A DNA stretch of 64,000 nt. Source: Begonia masoniana (Eukaryota > Streptophyta > Magnoliopsida > Cucurbitales > Begoniaceae). The notes under the pieces were generated by a model that saw only the letters and a list, made by a program, of their open reading frames with translations, had not been told where the DNA came from and searched no databases. Location of the stretch: positions 20,463,554 to 20,527,553 of the forward strand of contig CM039515.1 in assembly GCA_022432975.1 (NCBI GenBank), in the 5' to 3' direction. The position numbers and the translations under genes are program-made. This document shows positions 45,478-58,389 of this stretch, piece after piece (position 1 is the first letter of the stretch; every line of letters begins with the position of its first letter).

Positions 45478-47498
45478 TTAAGTACCCCAGGATCTGAACC
45501 GGTTTGCTACTCATAACGCTGAACCAACCATGACGTCTGATGGCTAAATTTAAAATTTCACGACAGCCCAAAAATTTGATTTTTCTCAAAAATAAATATA
45601 TTTAAACTTGCACGGAAAATCAATTGAACATCAATGAAGTAAGTAACCTGTGAAAACATTTTAAATGACTGTTGGGAAGTGTTAGAGTATGTGGCCAAAG
45701 ACGTAAAGCTTAAAAAACACACGGACTGCCCGTTGAAGTGCCAAGTCGAATACATTCTGCCGACGACAAAGTCACCGGAAAAAAAAAAGAGCAGAAAAGG
45801 AGAAGAAATAGGGAATAGCGGTGTCTACCTATGGACGGGTTTTTTTTTTAAAACTACAAAACACGCACCAACAGTTTACCTTGAAAGCCCAACAAACAAA
45901 ATACATCTGCCGATGAAGTCAACATAATTCATCTGCCGATGGGAGTCAACATAACTTCATCTACCGATAGATTTCCATCTGCGATAGACAAGCCCGTGAC
46001 ATCTACCGACAACGACATTACGACTCCTTCCGATAGATTATAAATATACATACATCTGCCGATAGCAAACTACAGGTTTGCGACTTGCACCTGCGATGAC
46101 GTCAGCCGGATGTTCTCTCTTCATCCAACGACTTTACTGAAGGCCCCTTCCGATAGGCAGAACGACAAAACTAAACATCCAGAAACAAACCAAATCACTG
46201 TCCTTCCCAAATTCAGTTAAAAACAATGTTTTCAAAATCCAACAGAAAATACCATATCAGCAAGATTCTCAAAATGTTTCAAAGCTTTGAAACCACTACT
46301 TGTCATAAATTTCAGAAAACATCTATACTGAACTAGTACCCTCAACTCAACACCTGCAGCCATGGATTAAACCGCCTCACCAGATGACCAAACCGATGCT
46401 GAAAATGCTCCTCCAACCAGCCTATTCCTCATGTGGTCGGTAAACATACCTTCAGTAACTTCTTCACCTACATCACAAAACTCATCTATTAGCCTAATGC
46501 TAAGCAAGTAGAGCGATGAATGAAATGGATCAATGAAGCAATAATTTCCCTAAACATGCGGTCTCTACTTTCTCATCTCAGTTGTATTCAAATTCGTCTC
46601 TGTTGATCCCTCTGTACGATGGGAAAGTGGACAGTCATTCCCCAAAGCATACATCCTCTGATCTCAATTAAGGGACGGATTAATTCCCTTAACAGTTAAC
46701 TGGCTGATCCCCCTGTAGGATTGGGAAGCGGATCACTTTTCCCAAAACCTCAATCCTCTGTTCTCAGTTAAGGGGCGGATTAATCCCCCTTAACAGTTGT
46801 TCTGATCATCCTGCTCACACTTACCATGCGTTTCATGTAAATTCATTTTCGTAATCTTTCAAAAACATGATGCATGACAACTGGAAAATAAACATACAAA
46901 ACATACATAAATCCTACTGTTTGTGATGTAGGCCCGAAGGCACAAACAAACTCTACTTACCTGGATCCCTGGAAATCGCTCGGCTAAATGCTACTTCAGA
47001 AGCTCGCTCACCTAAAATCATAATAGTACATATATCAAACTTTCACTAAACTTCACAGAATCAATACAGGAGTTTGAGGAACAAAATTTGAAACCCCCAC
47101 AACTCGGGTATTCTCAATAGTCGCTCAGCCCGAACCTACTCTAAATCACAACATTCCTCGAAACTTCTCACATTGTACTCCCTCAGCTATCTAACTACTA
47201 AAATCGCAAGAAAACAAGGAGGGCTTACCTAGGTTGAAGGAGAATCGGGCAGGAGAATCGCCTAGAGATTTCTGCCGTTCGAGCTGAAGACCGAAAGGGA
47301 AAGAAAATGAGTAGTGGTGGCGGCTACTCTAAACTTTTTGCCTTAAATACCCTATCCACTTTCAAATTTGCCAATTACCCTATGCCCTTACTTACTCATT
47401 CTTCAACCTAACCTACATTATACTAAAATTTCATTCATCGATTATACTTAATAGATTTATCTGTTATTTTAAATTTTTAATTAAAGTCGGGTGTTACA
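45478..47498 (-). repeat. 3' LTR of element J
   Basis: About 2021 bp. Its left third is full of small indels relative to the other two LTR copies, while the right half matches them closely. The left terminus TGTAACGCCCCGAG appears as TTAAGTACCCCAG. Confidence 0.8.
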
Positions 47499-47533
47499 AT
47501 CTACCCTCCTTAAAAGAATTTTGTCCTCAAAAT

Positions 47534-50500
47534 TCAGTACCTGAACAGTTCTGGATGTTGGTCCATTATGTCTTGTTGGCGCTCCCATGTTGCCTCCTCT
47601 GTGTTCTGATTGTGCCACAAGACTTTCACCAGCGGCACTTCTTTGTTGCGTAGTACCTTTACTGCATAATCCAGAATCTTTACTGGCTTCTCTTCGTAGG
47701 TAAGTGTAGGTTGAATTTCAATGCTTTGTTGTTCAACAACTTGGGACGGATCCCGCACACACTTCTTCAACATAGAGACATGGAACACATTGTGGACTCC
47801 TTCCATAGAAGCTGGTAGCTGTAACTGATAGGCTGCATTCCCAATCCTTTTCAGAATTGAGAAAGGACCAACAAATCTAGGATTCAGTTTGCCTCTCTTT
47901 CCAAATCTCACAACTCCTTTGAATGGTGATACCTTAAGAAAAACTTCATCGCCTACTTCGAACTCTAATTCTCTGCGTTTTCTGTCAGCATAGCTCTTCT
48001 GTCGGCTTTGAGCTGTTAAGATCCTCTGACGGATGAGGGCAACCTTCTCAATAGTCTGCTGCACGATGTCAGGACCAAGCAACTGTACTTCACCAACTTC
48101 GTCCCAATACAAAGGAGATCTACATTTTCGTCCATACAAGGCCTCATACGGTGCCATTCCTATTGTTGCTTGAAAACTATTATTATAAGAAAACTCCACC
48201 AAAGACAGATACTTGCTCCAAGAACCTTGAAAATCCAAAACACATGCCCGGAGCATATCCTCTAATGTTTGAATGGTTCTTTCCGATTGTCCATCTGTTT
48301 GAGGGTGAAAGGCTGTACTGAAGTTTAGCTGTGTGCCCATGGCTTTATGTAAACTCTTCTAAAATTTGGATGTGAATCTAGAGTCTCGGTCCGAAACTAT
48401 AGTAGCTGGAACTCCATATAGTCGCACAACCTCATGCACATACAATTCGGCTAGCTGATCCATAGAGTAAGTCATCTTGATGGGTAAGAAATGGGCTGAT
48501 TTGGTTAATCGATCGATTATCACCCAGATTGCATCATGTCCTTTTACTGTTCTAGGTAATCCTACAATAAAGTCCATGGTTATCTGCTCCCATTTCCATT
48601 CAGGGAGTGGTAATGGCTGCAACATTCCTGCAGGTCTCTGATGTTCAGCCTTAACCCGCTGGCAGATCAAACATAGTCCTACATGTTCAGCAACGCTCCG
48701 CTTCATTCCTGGCCACCAATAAGTCTGCTTAAGGTCTCTGTACATCTTTGTACTACCAGGATGAACGGAAAGTCTAGAAGAGTGAGCTTCAGAAAGGATT
48801 TCATCACGAAGCTCTTTATTGGCTGGCACAAAATATCTATTCTTGAACTTAAGTATTCCATCATCAGTATAATTGAAGTCCAAATTGTCAGTAGAATCCA
48901 TGCTCGCCTTGAACTTTTTACACTCCTCATCAATGTCCTGGGTTTCTTTTATCTTTTCTAGAATGGTAGGTTTCAAGGAGATGGCAGAAAGCATAGCTGC
49001 TACATTGGACACAGTTTCTAGGTTAAACTTATGAAATTCAGTCTCTAAGGCCACCGGCATATCCAGAATCAAAGCTGAGGCTGACGGTATTACTCTACTT
49101 AATGCATCAGCCACCACATTGGCCTTACCAGGGTGGTATTTAATCTCAAAATCGTAGTCTTTAACAAACTTCAACCATCTACGTTGTCTCATGTTTAATT
49201 CCTTCTGCGTGAAAATATACTTCAGACTTTTATGATCCGAAAATATTTCACAAGTCTGTCCATACAAGTAGTGCCACCAAATCTTTAATGCAAAAACCAC
49301 CGCAGCTAATTCTAAGTCATGCGTAGGATAATTCTTCTCATGCACCTTTAATTGCCTAGAAGCATAAGCTATGACCTTACCATCTTACATCAAAACACAG
49401 CCAAGTCCAATTTTGGAAGCATCACAATAAATACTAAACTTACCATTTTCAACAGGAAGGGTTAGTATAGGTGCATTGGTCAATTTCTGCTTTAAGGTTT
49501 GGAAGCTGGACTCACACTCCTCAGTCCAAGCATACTCTATGTTTTTCCTATTTAAACGAGTGAGGGGTGTCGCAACCTTCGAGAATCCTTCAATAAACTT
49601 CCTGTAATACCCTGCTAACCCGAGGAAACTCCTAATATCAGAAGCATTCTTCGGTTGAGGCCATTCCTTAACCGCACGAACTTTGGCTGGATCGACAGAT
49701 ATTCCATCCCCAGAGATCACGTGACCAAGAAAGTGAACTCTGTCCAACCAAAACTCACACTTGGAAAACTTAGCATAAAGCTGGTGCTGTCTGAGTACTC
49801 CTAACACCAAACTCAAATGCGTTGCATGCTCACCCTTATTTCTAGAATAAATCAAGATATCATCAATGAATACAATGACAAACTTGTCTAGAAATTCGTG
49901 AAACACTCTATTCATGAGATCCATGAAAGCTGCTGGTGCATTTGTCAAACCAAAGGACATAACCAAAAATTCGTAATGTCCATATCTCGTACGAAAGGCA
50001 GTCTTTGGTATATCCTCAGACTTAACCTTCAATTGGTAGTACCCCGATCTTAAGTCAATCTTAGAGAAAACTCGTGCACCTTGAAGTTGGTCAAACAAAT
50101 CATCGATCCTAGGTAATGGGTACTTATTCTTGATGGTTAACTTATTTAATTCTCGGTAGTCAATGCACATGCGCATTGATCCGTCCTTTTTCTTAACAAA
50201 GAGAACTGGTGCACCCCACGGTGAATAACTCGGTCGTATGAACCCTTTTTCCATCAGTTCCTCTAACTGTTTCTTTAACTCCTTGAGTTCTGCTGGTGCT
50301 AATCGGTATGGATTCTTAGATACTAGCTCAGCACCAGGATAGACATCTACTACAAATTCAATCTCCCTATCAGGTGGTAAACCCGGCAGGTCATCAAGGA
50401 AAACTTCAGGGAAATCTTGAGCTACTAGAACATCTTGGAGGCTCAATTCTCCTACCAGTTTTGTGTCCAAAACACTGGCCAGAAAGCATGAATACTCACT

Positions 50501-52018
50501 GCATAAGGAAGATCTAGCACTAAAAGCGGCTAAAACAGACATCCTCTTATCTTTCTTCGAAGCTTGGAAAGTGTGTCTTAAACCACCAGGGGGTTGAAAA
50601 CTAACTAAGCCAGTTCTACAATCTATCGTAGCATAGTGCTTAAACAACCAATCCATTCCTAAGATTACATCAAATCCCATGATCTCTAAAATAATGAGAT
50701 CAGCAGGTAGGTTCTTACCTTCTACTGTCACTACACTATTAAGCAGCATATGACTAGAGCGCATGCGTTCGCCAGAAGGTAAAGCAACATTAAACATATG
50801 CTCAGAAAGTGAAGACTTAACGTCTAATTTATCAGCAAATGCAGACGCTATGAAGGAATGTGTTGCACCTGAATCTATTAAAGTAAAAGCAGGCATAAAA
50901 TTGACTAGTATGGTACCTGACACAACAGCAGGTTGATCTTCATCACCCGATTCTACCATGGAGAATATCCTTGGCTTAACATTCACCGGGCCATTCTTCA
51001 GAGCTGGACAATCCCTACTCATGTGGCCAACTTTATTACAATTATAACAGCGAAAGACTCTGGGCTTTGGGCAATCCTTAAGCAGATGCCCGGTCTCCTC
51101 ACAGTTGAAACACTTCCCTGCGCTAATTCTACACTCTCTCGGGTGAAATCTTAAACACTTTGGGCATTGAGGGAACTTCCTAGTATCTGGTGTCTTCTTC
51201 TCCTTCCCTTGACTGCCCTGGCCCTCACCGGGCCTCTTCGTTCCCCTGTGATGGTGTGGCTGGGTGAACTTTCGTGGAGCCGCACTAAACCCAGCACACT
51301 TCATCTCCGCCTCTTCCACTTCTAATGCCGTGGACACTACTTCACTGTAGGGCAATCCTTTTATACCCGAGAACTTGACTCCTCTATAAATCTCAGGTTT
51401 CAGCCCATGCACAAATTGGAACACTTTATCCTCATCTCTGCGTGCGAGGTGTCCGGCAAACCTTGATAGGGATTCAAACTGTCTGCAGTATTCAGCTACG
51501 GTCCCTGTCTGTTTCAAGTTCATGAACTCCAACTTCTTTGTGGTCTGTACAGTACTGTTAAAATACTTCTCATAGAAAATCTCCTTAAATTGCGTCCAAG
51601 TCATCGTAAGAACATCATGAGTGGTCTCCATCGTTTCCCACCAAAGTTGAGCATCACCGGCAAAGTGGAAGGTTGCCAAAATGACCTTTTCTCCTTCTCC
51701 CACATTTGCACATCTAAACATGCTTTCTATCTTTTTCAACCATTCCTCGGCCACAATTGGATTAGCTGACTTTCTATCAAAAGTGGGTGGTCGCAACCTC
51801 CTAAACCTCTCTCCTGCCTGTTCATTGTTGGAACCCGAGTTGGCACTCCCTTGTACCTCTCGGTTCAGTAGCAGTCCCAACTGATCGGACTGCTGGCGCA
51901 TCATATCAGATTGCTGGCGTACCAAGTCTGTCAGCTGCCTGATCACACCAGAATTCTCAGTACTCTCCGGGTTTGGTGTCCCCCTCTGTACTCTCGGTCT
52001 ACCTGGTCGTCTAGACAT
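47534..52018 (-). pseudogene. gag-pol polyprotein of chromovirus J (two nonsense codons)
   Basis: The frame runs from [10 protein letters not shown] (52018; an ATG 12 codons upstream is less likely) to ...HPELFRY, about 1494 codons. Domains in residues from MSRR: capsid ~78-238; knuckles [14 protein letters not shown] (~303-316) and [14 protein letters not shown] (~324-337); protease [12 protein letters not shown] (~380-391); reverse transcriptase with [16 protein letters not shown] (~717-725); RNase H with [11 protein letters not shown]; integrase with zinc-binding H...H...[20 protein letters not shown] and the Glu in SERTIQTLEDML; C-terminal chromodomain (VPLVKVLWHN, EATWER). TAA at 49385 interrupts RNase H (from CAA) and TAG at 48359 interrupts integrase (from TGG). 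All catalytic residues are otherwise present, so decay is recent. Confidence 0.93.
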
Positions 52019-52156
52019 TTTACTATATCCCTGTAAAAGGTTAACTATTCTCATAAATATCTAATAACTAAAACTAACATAAACACTTACAGTTGTTGGA
52101 GTACTTCCATGCAACGATCGGCACTGTTGAGTAATTCTTTAAACGGTTTAACCAAA

Positions 52157-52170
52157 TGGCTCTGATACCA
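52157..52170 (-). other. Primer-binding site of element J
   Basis: TGGCTCTGATACCA on the plus strand; its complement TGGTATCAGAGCCA pairs with initiator tRNA-Met. It is separated from the 5' LTR (ending at 52174 on this strand) by three bases. Confidence 0.9.
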
Positions 52171-52173
52171 ACT

Positions 52174-54177
52174 TGTAACGCCCCGAGTTATCTGAACCCG
52201 GTTTGCTACTCATAACGCTGAACCGAACCATGACGTCTTGATGCTAAATTTAAAATTTCACTCGACAGCCAAAATTTGACTTTTTCTAAAACTAAATATA
52301 TTTTAAAACTTGCAGCGGAAAATCAATTGAACATCAATGAAGCTAAGTAACCTGTGAAAACATTTTAAAATGACTGTTGGAAGTGTTAAGAGTATTTGGC
52401 CAAAAGACGTAAAGCTTAAAAAAACGCGGAATGCCCGTGAAGTTGCCGAAGTCGAATACATCTGTTGACGACAAAGTCAACGGAAGAAGCAGAAATAGGA
52501 ATAGGAGGTTTCTACCGATGACGTGTACAAACAACGCACCACCATCTACCGACAAGCCAACACAACTACATCTGCCGATGAAGTCAACATAACTTCATCT
52601 ACCGATGGAGTCAACATAACTTCATCTACCGATAGATTTCCATCTGCCGATAGACAAGCACGCGACATCTACCGACAACGACATTACGACTCCTTCCGAT
52701 AAGATTAAAATATACACTACATCTGCCGATAGCAAAACTACAGGTTTTGCGACTTGCACCTGCCGATGACGTCAGCCGGATGTTCTCTCTCTCATCCAAC
52801 GACTTTACTGAAGGCACCTTCCGATAGGCAGAACGACAAAACTAAACATCCAGAAACAAACCAAATCACTGTCCTTCCCAAATTCAGTAAAAACAATGTT
52901 TTCAAAATCCAACAGAATACCAATATCAGAAGATTCTCAAAAATGTTTTCAAAGCTTTGAAACCACTATTGTCATAAAATTTTCAGAAAAACATCTATAC
53001 TGAACTAGTTACCCTCAACTCAACACCTGCAGCCATGGATTAAACCGCCTCAACAGATGACCAAACCGATGCCTGAAAATGCTCCTCCAACCAGCCTATT
53101 CCTCATGTTGGTCGGTAAACATACCTTCAGTAACTTCTTCACTTACATCACAAAACTCATCTATTAGCCTAATGCTAAGCAAGTAGAGCGATGAATGAAA
53201 TGGATCAATGAAGCAATAATTTCCCTAAACATGCGGTCTCTACTTTCTCATCTCAGTTGTATTCAAATTTGTTCTCTGTTGATCCCTCTGTACGATGGGA
53301 AAGTGGATCAGTCATTCCCCAAAGCATACATCCTCTGATCTCAATTAAGGGACGGATTAATTCCCTTAACAGTTAACTGGTCTGATCCCCCTGTAGGATT
53401 GGGAAGCGGATCACTTTTCCCAAAACCTCAATCCTCTGTTCTCAGTTAAGGGGCGGATTAATCCCCCTTAACAGTTGTTCTGATCATCCTGCTCACACTT
53501 ACCATGCGTTTCATGTAAATTCATTTTCGTAATCTTTCAAAAACATGATGCATGACAACTGGAAAATAAACATACAAAACATACATAAATCCTACTGTTT
53601 TGTGATGTAGGCCCGAAGGCACAAACAAACTCTACTTACCTGGATCCCTGGAAATCGCTCGGCTAAATGCTACTTCAGAAGCTCGCTCACCTAAAATCAT
53701 AATAGTACATATATCAAACTTTCACTAAACTTCACAGAATCAATACAGGAGTTTGAGGAACAAAATTTGAAACCCCCACAACTCGGGTATTCTCAATAGT
53801 CGCTCAGCCCGAACCTACTCTAAATCACAACATTCCTCGAAACTCCTCACATTGTACTCCCTCAGCTATCTAACTACTAAAATCGCAAGAAAACAAGGAG
53901 GGCTTACCTAGGTTGAAGGAGAATCGGGCAGGAGAATCGCCTAGAGATTTCTGCCGTTCGAGCTGAAGACCGAAAGGGAAAGAAAATGAGTAGTGGTGGC
54001 GGCTACTCTAAACTTTTGCCTTAAATACCCTATCCACTTTCAAATTTGCCAATTACCCTTATGCCCTTACTTACTCATTCTTCAACCTAACCTACATTAT
54101 ACTAAAATTTCATTCATCGATTATACTTAATAGATTTATCTGTTATTTTAAATTTTTAATTAAAGTCGGGTGTTACA
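52174..54177 (-). repeat. 5' LTR of element J
   Basis: 2004 bp, nearly identical to 40127-42123. TGACGTCA is at 52767. The GTAAGT donor is near 53645; the acceptor AG is changed to AA near 53139. Repeats of CATCTGCCGAT and CATCTACCGA words occur at 52455-52820. Confidence 0.9.
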
Positions 54178-55796
54178 CTCTCCCATACTCTATGCCGTAT
54201 TGCTTATCAATTATACATTCAGTGAATTGGATACCCTTCTCCCCCTTTGACATTATAAAAAAAACAATGTAGGAGGAATTGCGTTCAGCACAGCACAGGA
54301 TATATAACAGAAAAGGATAATGAATATTAAAAAAAAAAAATAGCAGATGAGAGGTGTAAGGTCTTAGACGAACTACCTAAGACAGAGAAGGGAGGACGGG
54401 AAAGATACAACAGAAGAAAATCAGAAACATTCCGAGAAACGGCCAGAATAGAAAGCCCTTGCAAAACGGAACAAATTTTCATCGTCATCCTCATCTGCCG
54501 TGGCCTCAGCTGAAACAAGAGGAACAGGATAAATAGGAGGAATTGGATCTCTATCGTTGGAATCCCCTGCATTCCCAGCATCCCCTACATCCGCCGCATC
54601 CTCAGCATCCAAAGCCACCACGGCAACCACTTCAGTCGCTGGCATTGGGACAACAGCAGGAGGCTCTGGCGCAGGGACATGCTCAAACATGACAACATCA
54701 GCAGAGCCAATAGCAGCAATATCAGCTGCCGCATCGACAATCTCAAGCACGACAAGATCAGCTGAGACAACATTAGCAGCTGGAACAAAGAGGGACTCGA
54801 CCTCACAAGCATCAGCAGCTAGAGCAACAATAATATCTGGAAGAGAAGTAGCTGGCTGATCAACAAACGGTGCAGGCACTGGCTCGACCTCACATAGAGC
54901 AACCTCTTCAGCAGCAATAGTCACAACATCTTAAGCAACATCCAAATGCTCAGCACGTGAAGGAACAACTGAAAGAGCTGGAGGAGCGTCAGATGACTCG
55001 CCACCGCTTTCCAAAGTCTCATCGCCATGAATGGACACACCATCACTCTTAATCTGAAGGTTACGGAGATCACTAAACTGAGTAAGGATTCGGGTAGATT
55101 CACGCTGCAATTGAGTGGTTACTAGATTGGAATGGAATCTAACCGACGAGATGGCATCATCCATGACTTTACTATGCTCGAGTTCAACTTGATCAATGCG
55201 ATTTTTCACAGCAGCAAAAGCGGAACTTTGATGTGATTCCAGTAGATCAAGACGTTTGAGCAATCCTTGATTGGCAGCCGCAAGTTGTTCAAGTTATGAA
55301 AGGACAAGAGCTGCAAATTGACCATGGTGGCAGAGATACAAGGTTTGAAAAGATTCAAGGCCGGTCCCGAGATTGGCAATGCTTGCCCTTAGCTCATCCT
55401 GCAAATCCTCATAAATAGGATCCCTCACTCGAGAAGAGGAAGGACCTTTGGAGCGAGGAGGAATACGGGCAGATGATGAATGGATTTGAGGTGGAAGGGG
55501 AGCCGGAGTTGGACTGGGTGGACGTGGAAGAGGAGAAACAACGTGAACTGTATGAGGTTTAGGATCACTCACAGTGTGATAGTCCCCGTCCCGATCGGGG
55601 CCGAGGAGCCATCTCTCCGGGACATTTAACAGAGAACGGGACGTATATTTTTTTTTGAACCAAACAGAATGAACTTTTAAAAACAAACCCTTAAACTTTA
55701 CAGAGGGAGAAGACGTTCCCTGGATTTGAATACAAAACGGGATGACATGAATGGATGATGAAAATAAACAGACAGATATAGACAATTGACACATAG
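54178..55796 (-). pseudogene. Extra 3' ORF of copia H, C-terminal part, copy 2
   Basis: Same gene as 42124-43730, differing at only a handful of bases (for example PDAPPAL versus SDAPPAL, and APAD versus AAAD). Both nonsense codons (TAA at 55294 and 54931) are shared, so they predate the duplication or haplotype split. Here the ORF is not interrupted by Cassandra, and sequence runs directly into LTR I at 55797. Upstream the gene continues at 58390 with a shifted frame. Confidence 0.65.
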
Positions 55797-56099
55797 TGAA
55801 AAACTTAATAAAATGGGAAACATAAACTGGAAGTCATATAAAAAATTCAGACTTCAGAAAGAAATGGTGGGAGAAAAACAGGAAGAAAAAAAAGCAGGAA
55901 AAAATGATAACAGTGATTCAGAGATAGACGATGGAAGATGAAAGACAGAGAAAGCTTCTAAAACATTATGCAGAGAAAACCTCCTCTGAAATTGAAGTCT
56001 GGAAAATTTGACAGAAGAATAACATGGAGAAGATGAAGACGTGAGGCGGGGAATGTGGGCGGAGGATGTAGGCAAATGGCGTCAAACGGAAGATATGCG

Positions 56100-56850
56100 G
56101 ATGACGTCAGGCGGTAGAAGTGAACTATACTGTTCACCTGCAGAAGTGAACTGTACTGTTCACCGGTAGAAGCAGAAGTGAAATATACTGTTCACCGGTA
56201 GAAGTGAACTACAGGCAGAAGTGAACTACAGGCAGAAGTGAACTTTAAAGGTAGCGGTGGATGTAATCGGAAGATGTGAGATGAATGACGTCAGGTAGTA
56301 GATGTAAATAAACCGGAGCGGTGGATATGAATCCTAAGGCAGTAGATGTAAATAAACCGAAGTGGTAGATGTGAATCCTAAGGCAGTAGATGTAAATAAA
56401 CCGAAGCGGTAGATGTGAATCCTAAGGCAGTGGTGGATGTGATTTTAAACGGGCAGCGGTAGAAGTAAAGCAGATGACGTCAGATGGAAGATGTGGATGA
56501 TGTCAGGCAGAAGATATGGATGACGTCAGGCGGAAGATGTAACTAAACTGGGCGGAAATGAACTGTTTACCGATAGAAGTGAACTACAGGCAGAAATGGA
56601 CTGTTCACCGGTAGAAGTGAACTACAAGCAGAAGGGGACTGTTCACCGATGGAAGTGAACTACAGACAGAAATGAACTGTTCACCGGTGGAAGTGATTTT
56701 AAAGGCAGCGGTGGATGTGATTTCAAAAGCAGCGATGGATGTGATTTTCAAAGGCGAAATGGACAACTGTTTTTAGAGGGCAGCGTGGACGACTATTTTA
56801 AAGGCAAAATGGACAACTGTTTTTGAAGGGCAACGTGGACGACTATTTTA
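56100..56850. repeat. Imperfect repeat zone of LTR I
   Basis: Intermixed words: GAAGTGAACTACAGGCAGAA, ACTGTTCACCGGTAGAAG, GGCAGTAGATGTAAATAAAC, GGCAGCGGTGGATGTGATTT, and at the right two ~65-bp units with GGACAACTGTTTT and GTGGACGACTATTTTA. It is the downstream variable slot of this LTR, and the likely source of the satellite text CACTGTTCAC in LTR E. Confidence 0.8.
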
Positions 56851-57275
56851 CAGGGAGACATAAAACAGAAAGCATGAAAACTTCAAAACCCCAAAAACCG
56901 ATTCCAAAACACAGTTTTAAAACATGCTTGGAAACACGACAGAAGTTCAAAAATCTAACTGCATAAATCGATTTAAAATTTGAAACAATCCATGCATGAC
57001 CTAAAATGAGAGATTCCAAGCAGTTCCAGAATAATTCAAAACATATATACAATTGTCAATTACAGAGGTTTAAAAACTTACACACCACAACCTGTACGTT
57101 ATAAAATCCCAACAAAATTCCCAACAGAGTTTTTAGACAATAAACTTAACTTTGAAAACTTTCTTCCCTCGGGTCAAAAACATGTCTGGCTGCCACAACC
57201 ACCCCCGAAAGCTCGAGCCACCAGCCACCTATTCGTCAGACTGAGGCACAAAGTCCTCATCCACGGGATCCGTAC

Positions 57276-57752
57276 CTACATCAGAGAGTTCAACTATGAG
57301 CCTAGAGCTCAGTAAGAATATATAAAAATGCAGTGATGCACATGCCATGCATGAACTTTCAGAATACAGTGACAGTGCAGAACATTACTTTTTATCTGTC
57401 AAAAAGTGGGGCTTATAGGGGAACAGGTGCAATAGAAGTGCACTATCAGGCACTAGTAATTCAGAGCAGAACACCAGTCCCCGTCCCACACTTACCTGAA
57501 CGTTACATTACAGCTTTTATCATTCTTAACTTCAAAACGTGTACAAAAAACATTTTCATGGCTTTTGGGAAAGACGTGTATGCATGAACTTTTACAGTGC
57601 TTAAACTTAATACAACAGACAACAGAAATAACACAGCAGGACGTGAAGAGAAATACAGATAACTTATCTACCCAAAACAACCCGACATAAATGAAAACCT
57701 AGTACCTCCATGATGTAAGGCCTTAAGGGAAAACCTACGGGTATGAACTTAC
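57276..57752 (-). other. Predicted intron-like module in LTR I
   Basis: Minus strand: TACAG/GTAAGT (donor at 57752), a CCCTTAAGGCC palindrome followed by TTACATC (about 57712-57730), a GAGC/GCTC stem (57298-57310), a CTCAT site with A at 57297, and TGTAG/GTACGG with its last G at 57276, 21 nt away. Confidence 0.55.
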
Positions 57753-58389
57753 CTGTAGTCCGAAAATCAGCAAGCTTTGCTCGTGAAACCACGGTGATGC
57801 ACGAACCTATGACGCGCACGAAAAGGGAATTTAACAAAGCTACAAATGCTAACTAATAACTTAGTAGAATATGCTTCAAACTCTATTCAAACCTTTAAAA
57901 AACACACCAACGTGTTTTCATACAAAGACAGTGAGCTTGTCCAAATATCATAACCCTAAACTTCGACAAAACTCACATTTTAATATGTCCAAACTTGTTA
58001 ACGAGGTTAGATGATTACCTTTGCTGAAGGAAACAGGAGAAACAAGTTTTTGGAGATTTGTCTAAGTTGTCTGGAAGAGAGAACAGAGAGGATGATGAAA
58101 ATGAAGGTTTACGTAGAAGAGAAGAGAAGAGGAGACAATAGGTAGGTTTCTCAGCAGGTTATGGACATTTGGCAGCCATCCATTGGTTTCCTCCCACCTA
58201 CCTTAATTCCTACCTAGACTGCCCCTCCATTGGTTTCTAACTAAGTGACTTGTTTTGGTTACACTTCGGTTTAGTTTTCCACTAAACACTCCAACAAATT
58301 TCACCAAAACATTCATTATATTAAAATAAACCTAATCCCGTTCGATAATTCGAGGGATAATTTCCAGGCCAAAAATGCCAGGTGTTACA

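Larger units (their letters stand above)
45478..54177 (-). mobile_element. Element J: full-length Tekay/Del-type chromovirus
   Basis: The left (3') LTR is 45478-47498 and the right (5') LTR is 52174-54177 (2004 bp). The purine tract is the complement of ATCTACCCTCCTT (47499-47511). The primer-binding site is the complement of TGGCTCTGATACCA (52157-52170, tRNA-iMet type). One gag-pol frame lies between, with two nonsense codons. A C-terminal chromodomain places it among chromoviruses; overall gag and integrase text fits the Tekay clade. Flanks are equivalent to those of the solo LTR at 40127-42123. Confidence 0.92.
55797..58389 (-). mobile_element. LTR I (solo LTR, minus strand)
   Basis: The minus-strand start TGTAACACCTGGCATTTTTG (58389) is close to LTR E. 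The left end is probably at 55797 (minus ...GTTTTTCA), with flanks catag (55792-55796) and cacag (58390-58394), a 4/5 match. It splits the extra ORF of copia H. It contains the intron-like module (57276-57752) and a large repeat zone (56100-56790) with TGACGTCA at 56102, 56286, 56475 and 56521. Confidence 0.7.

Noticed and set aside
58321..58389. C-terminal residues of the extra ORF after PEPV
   Set aside because: They read into LTR I; the true continuation is beyond the insertion.
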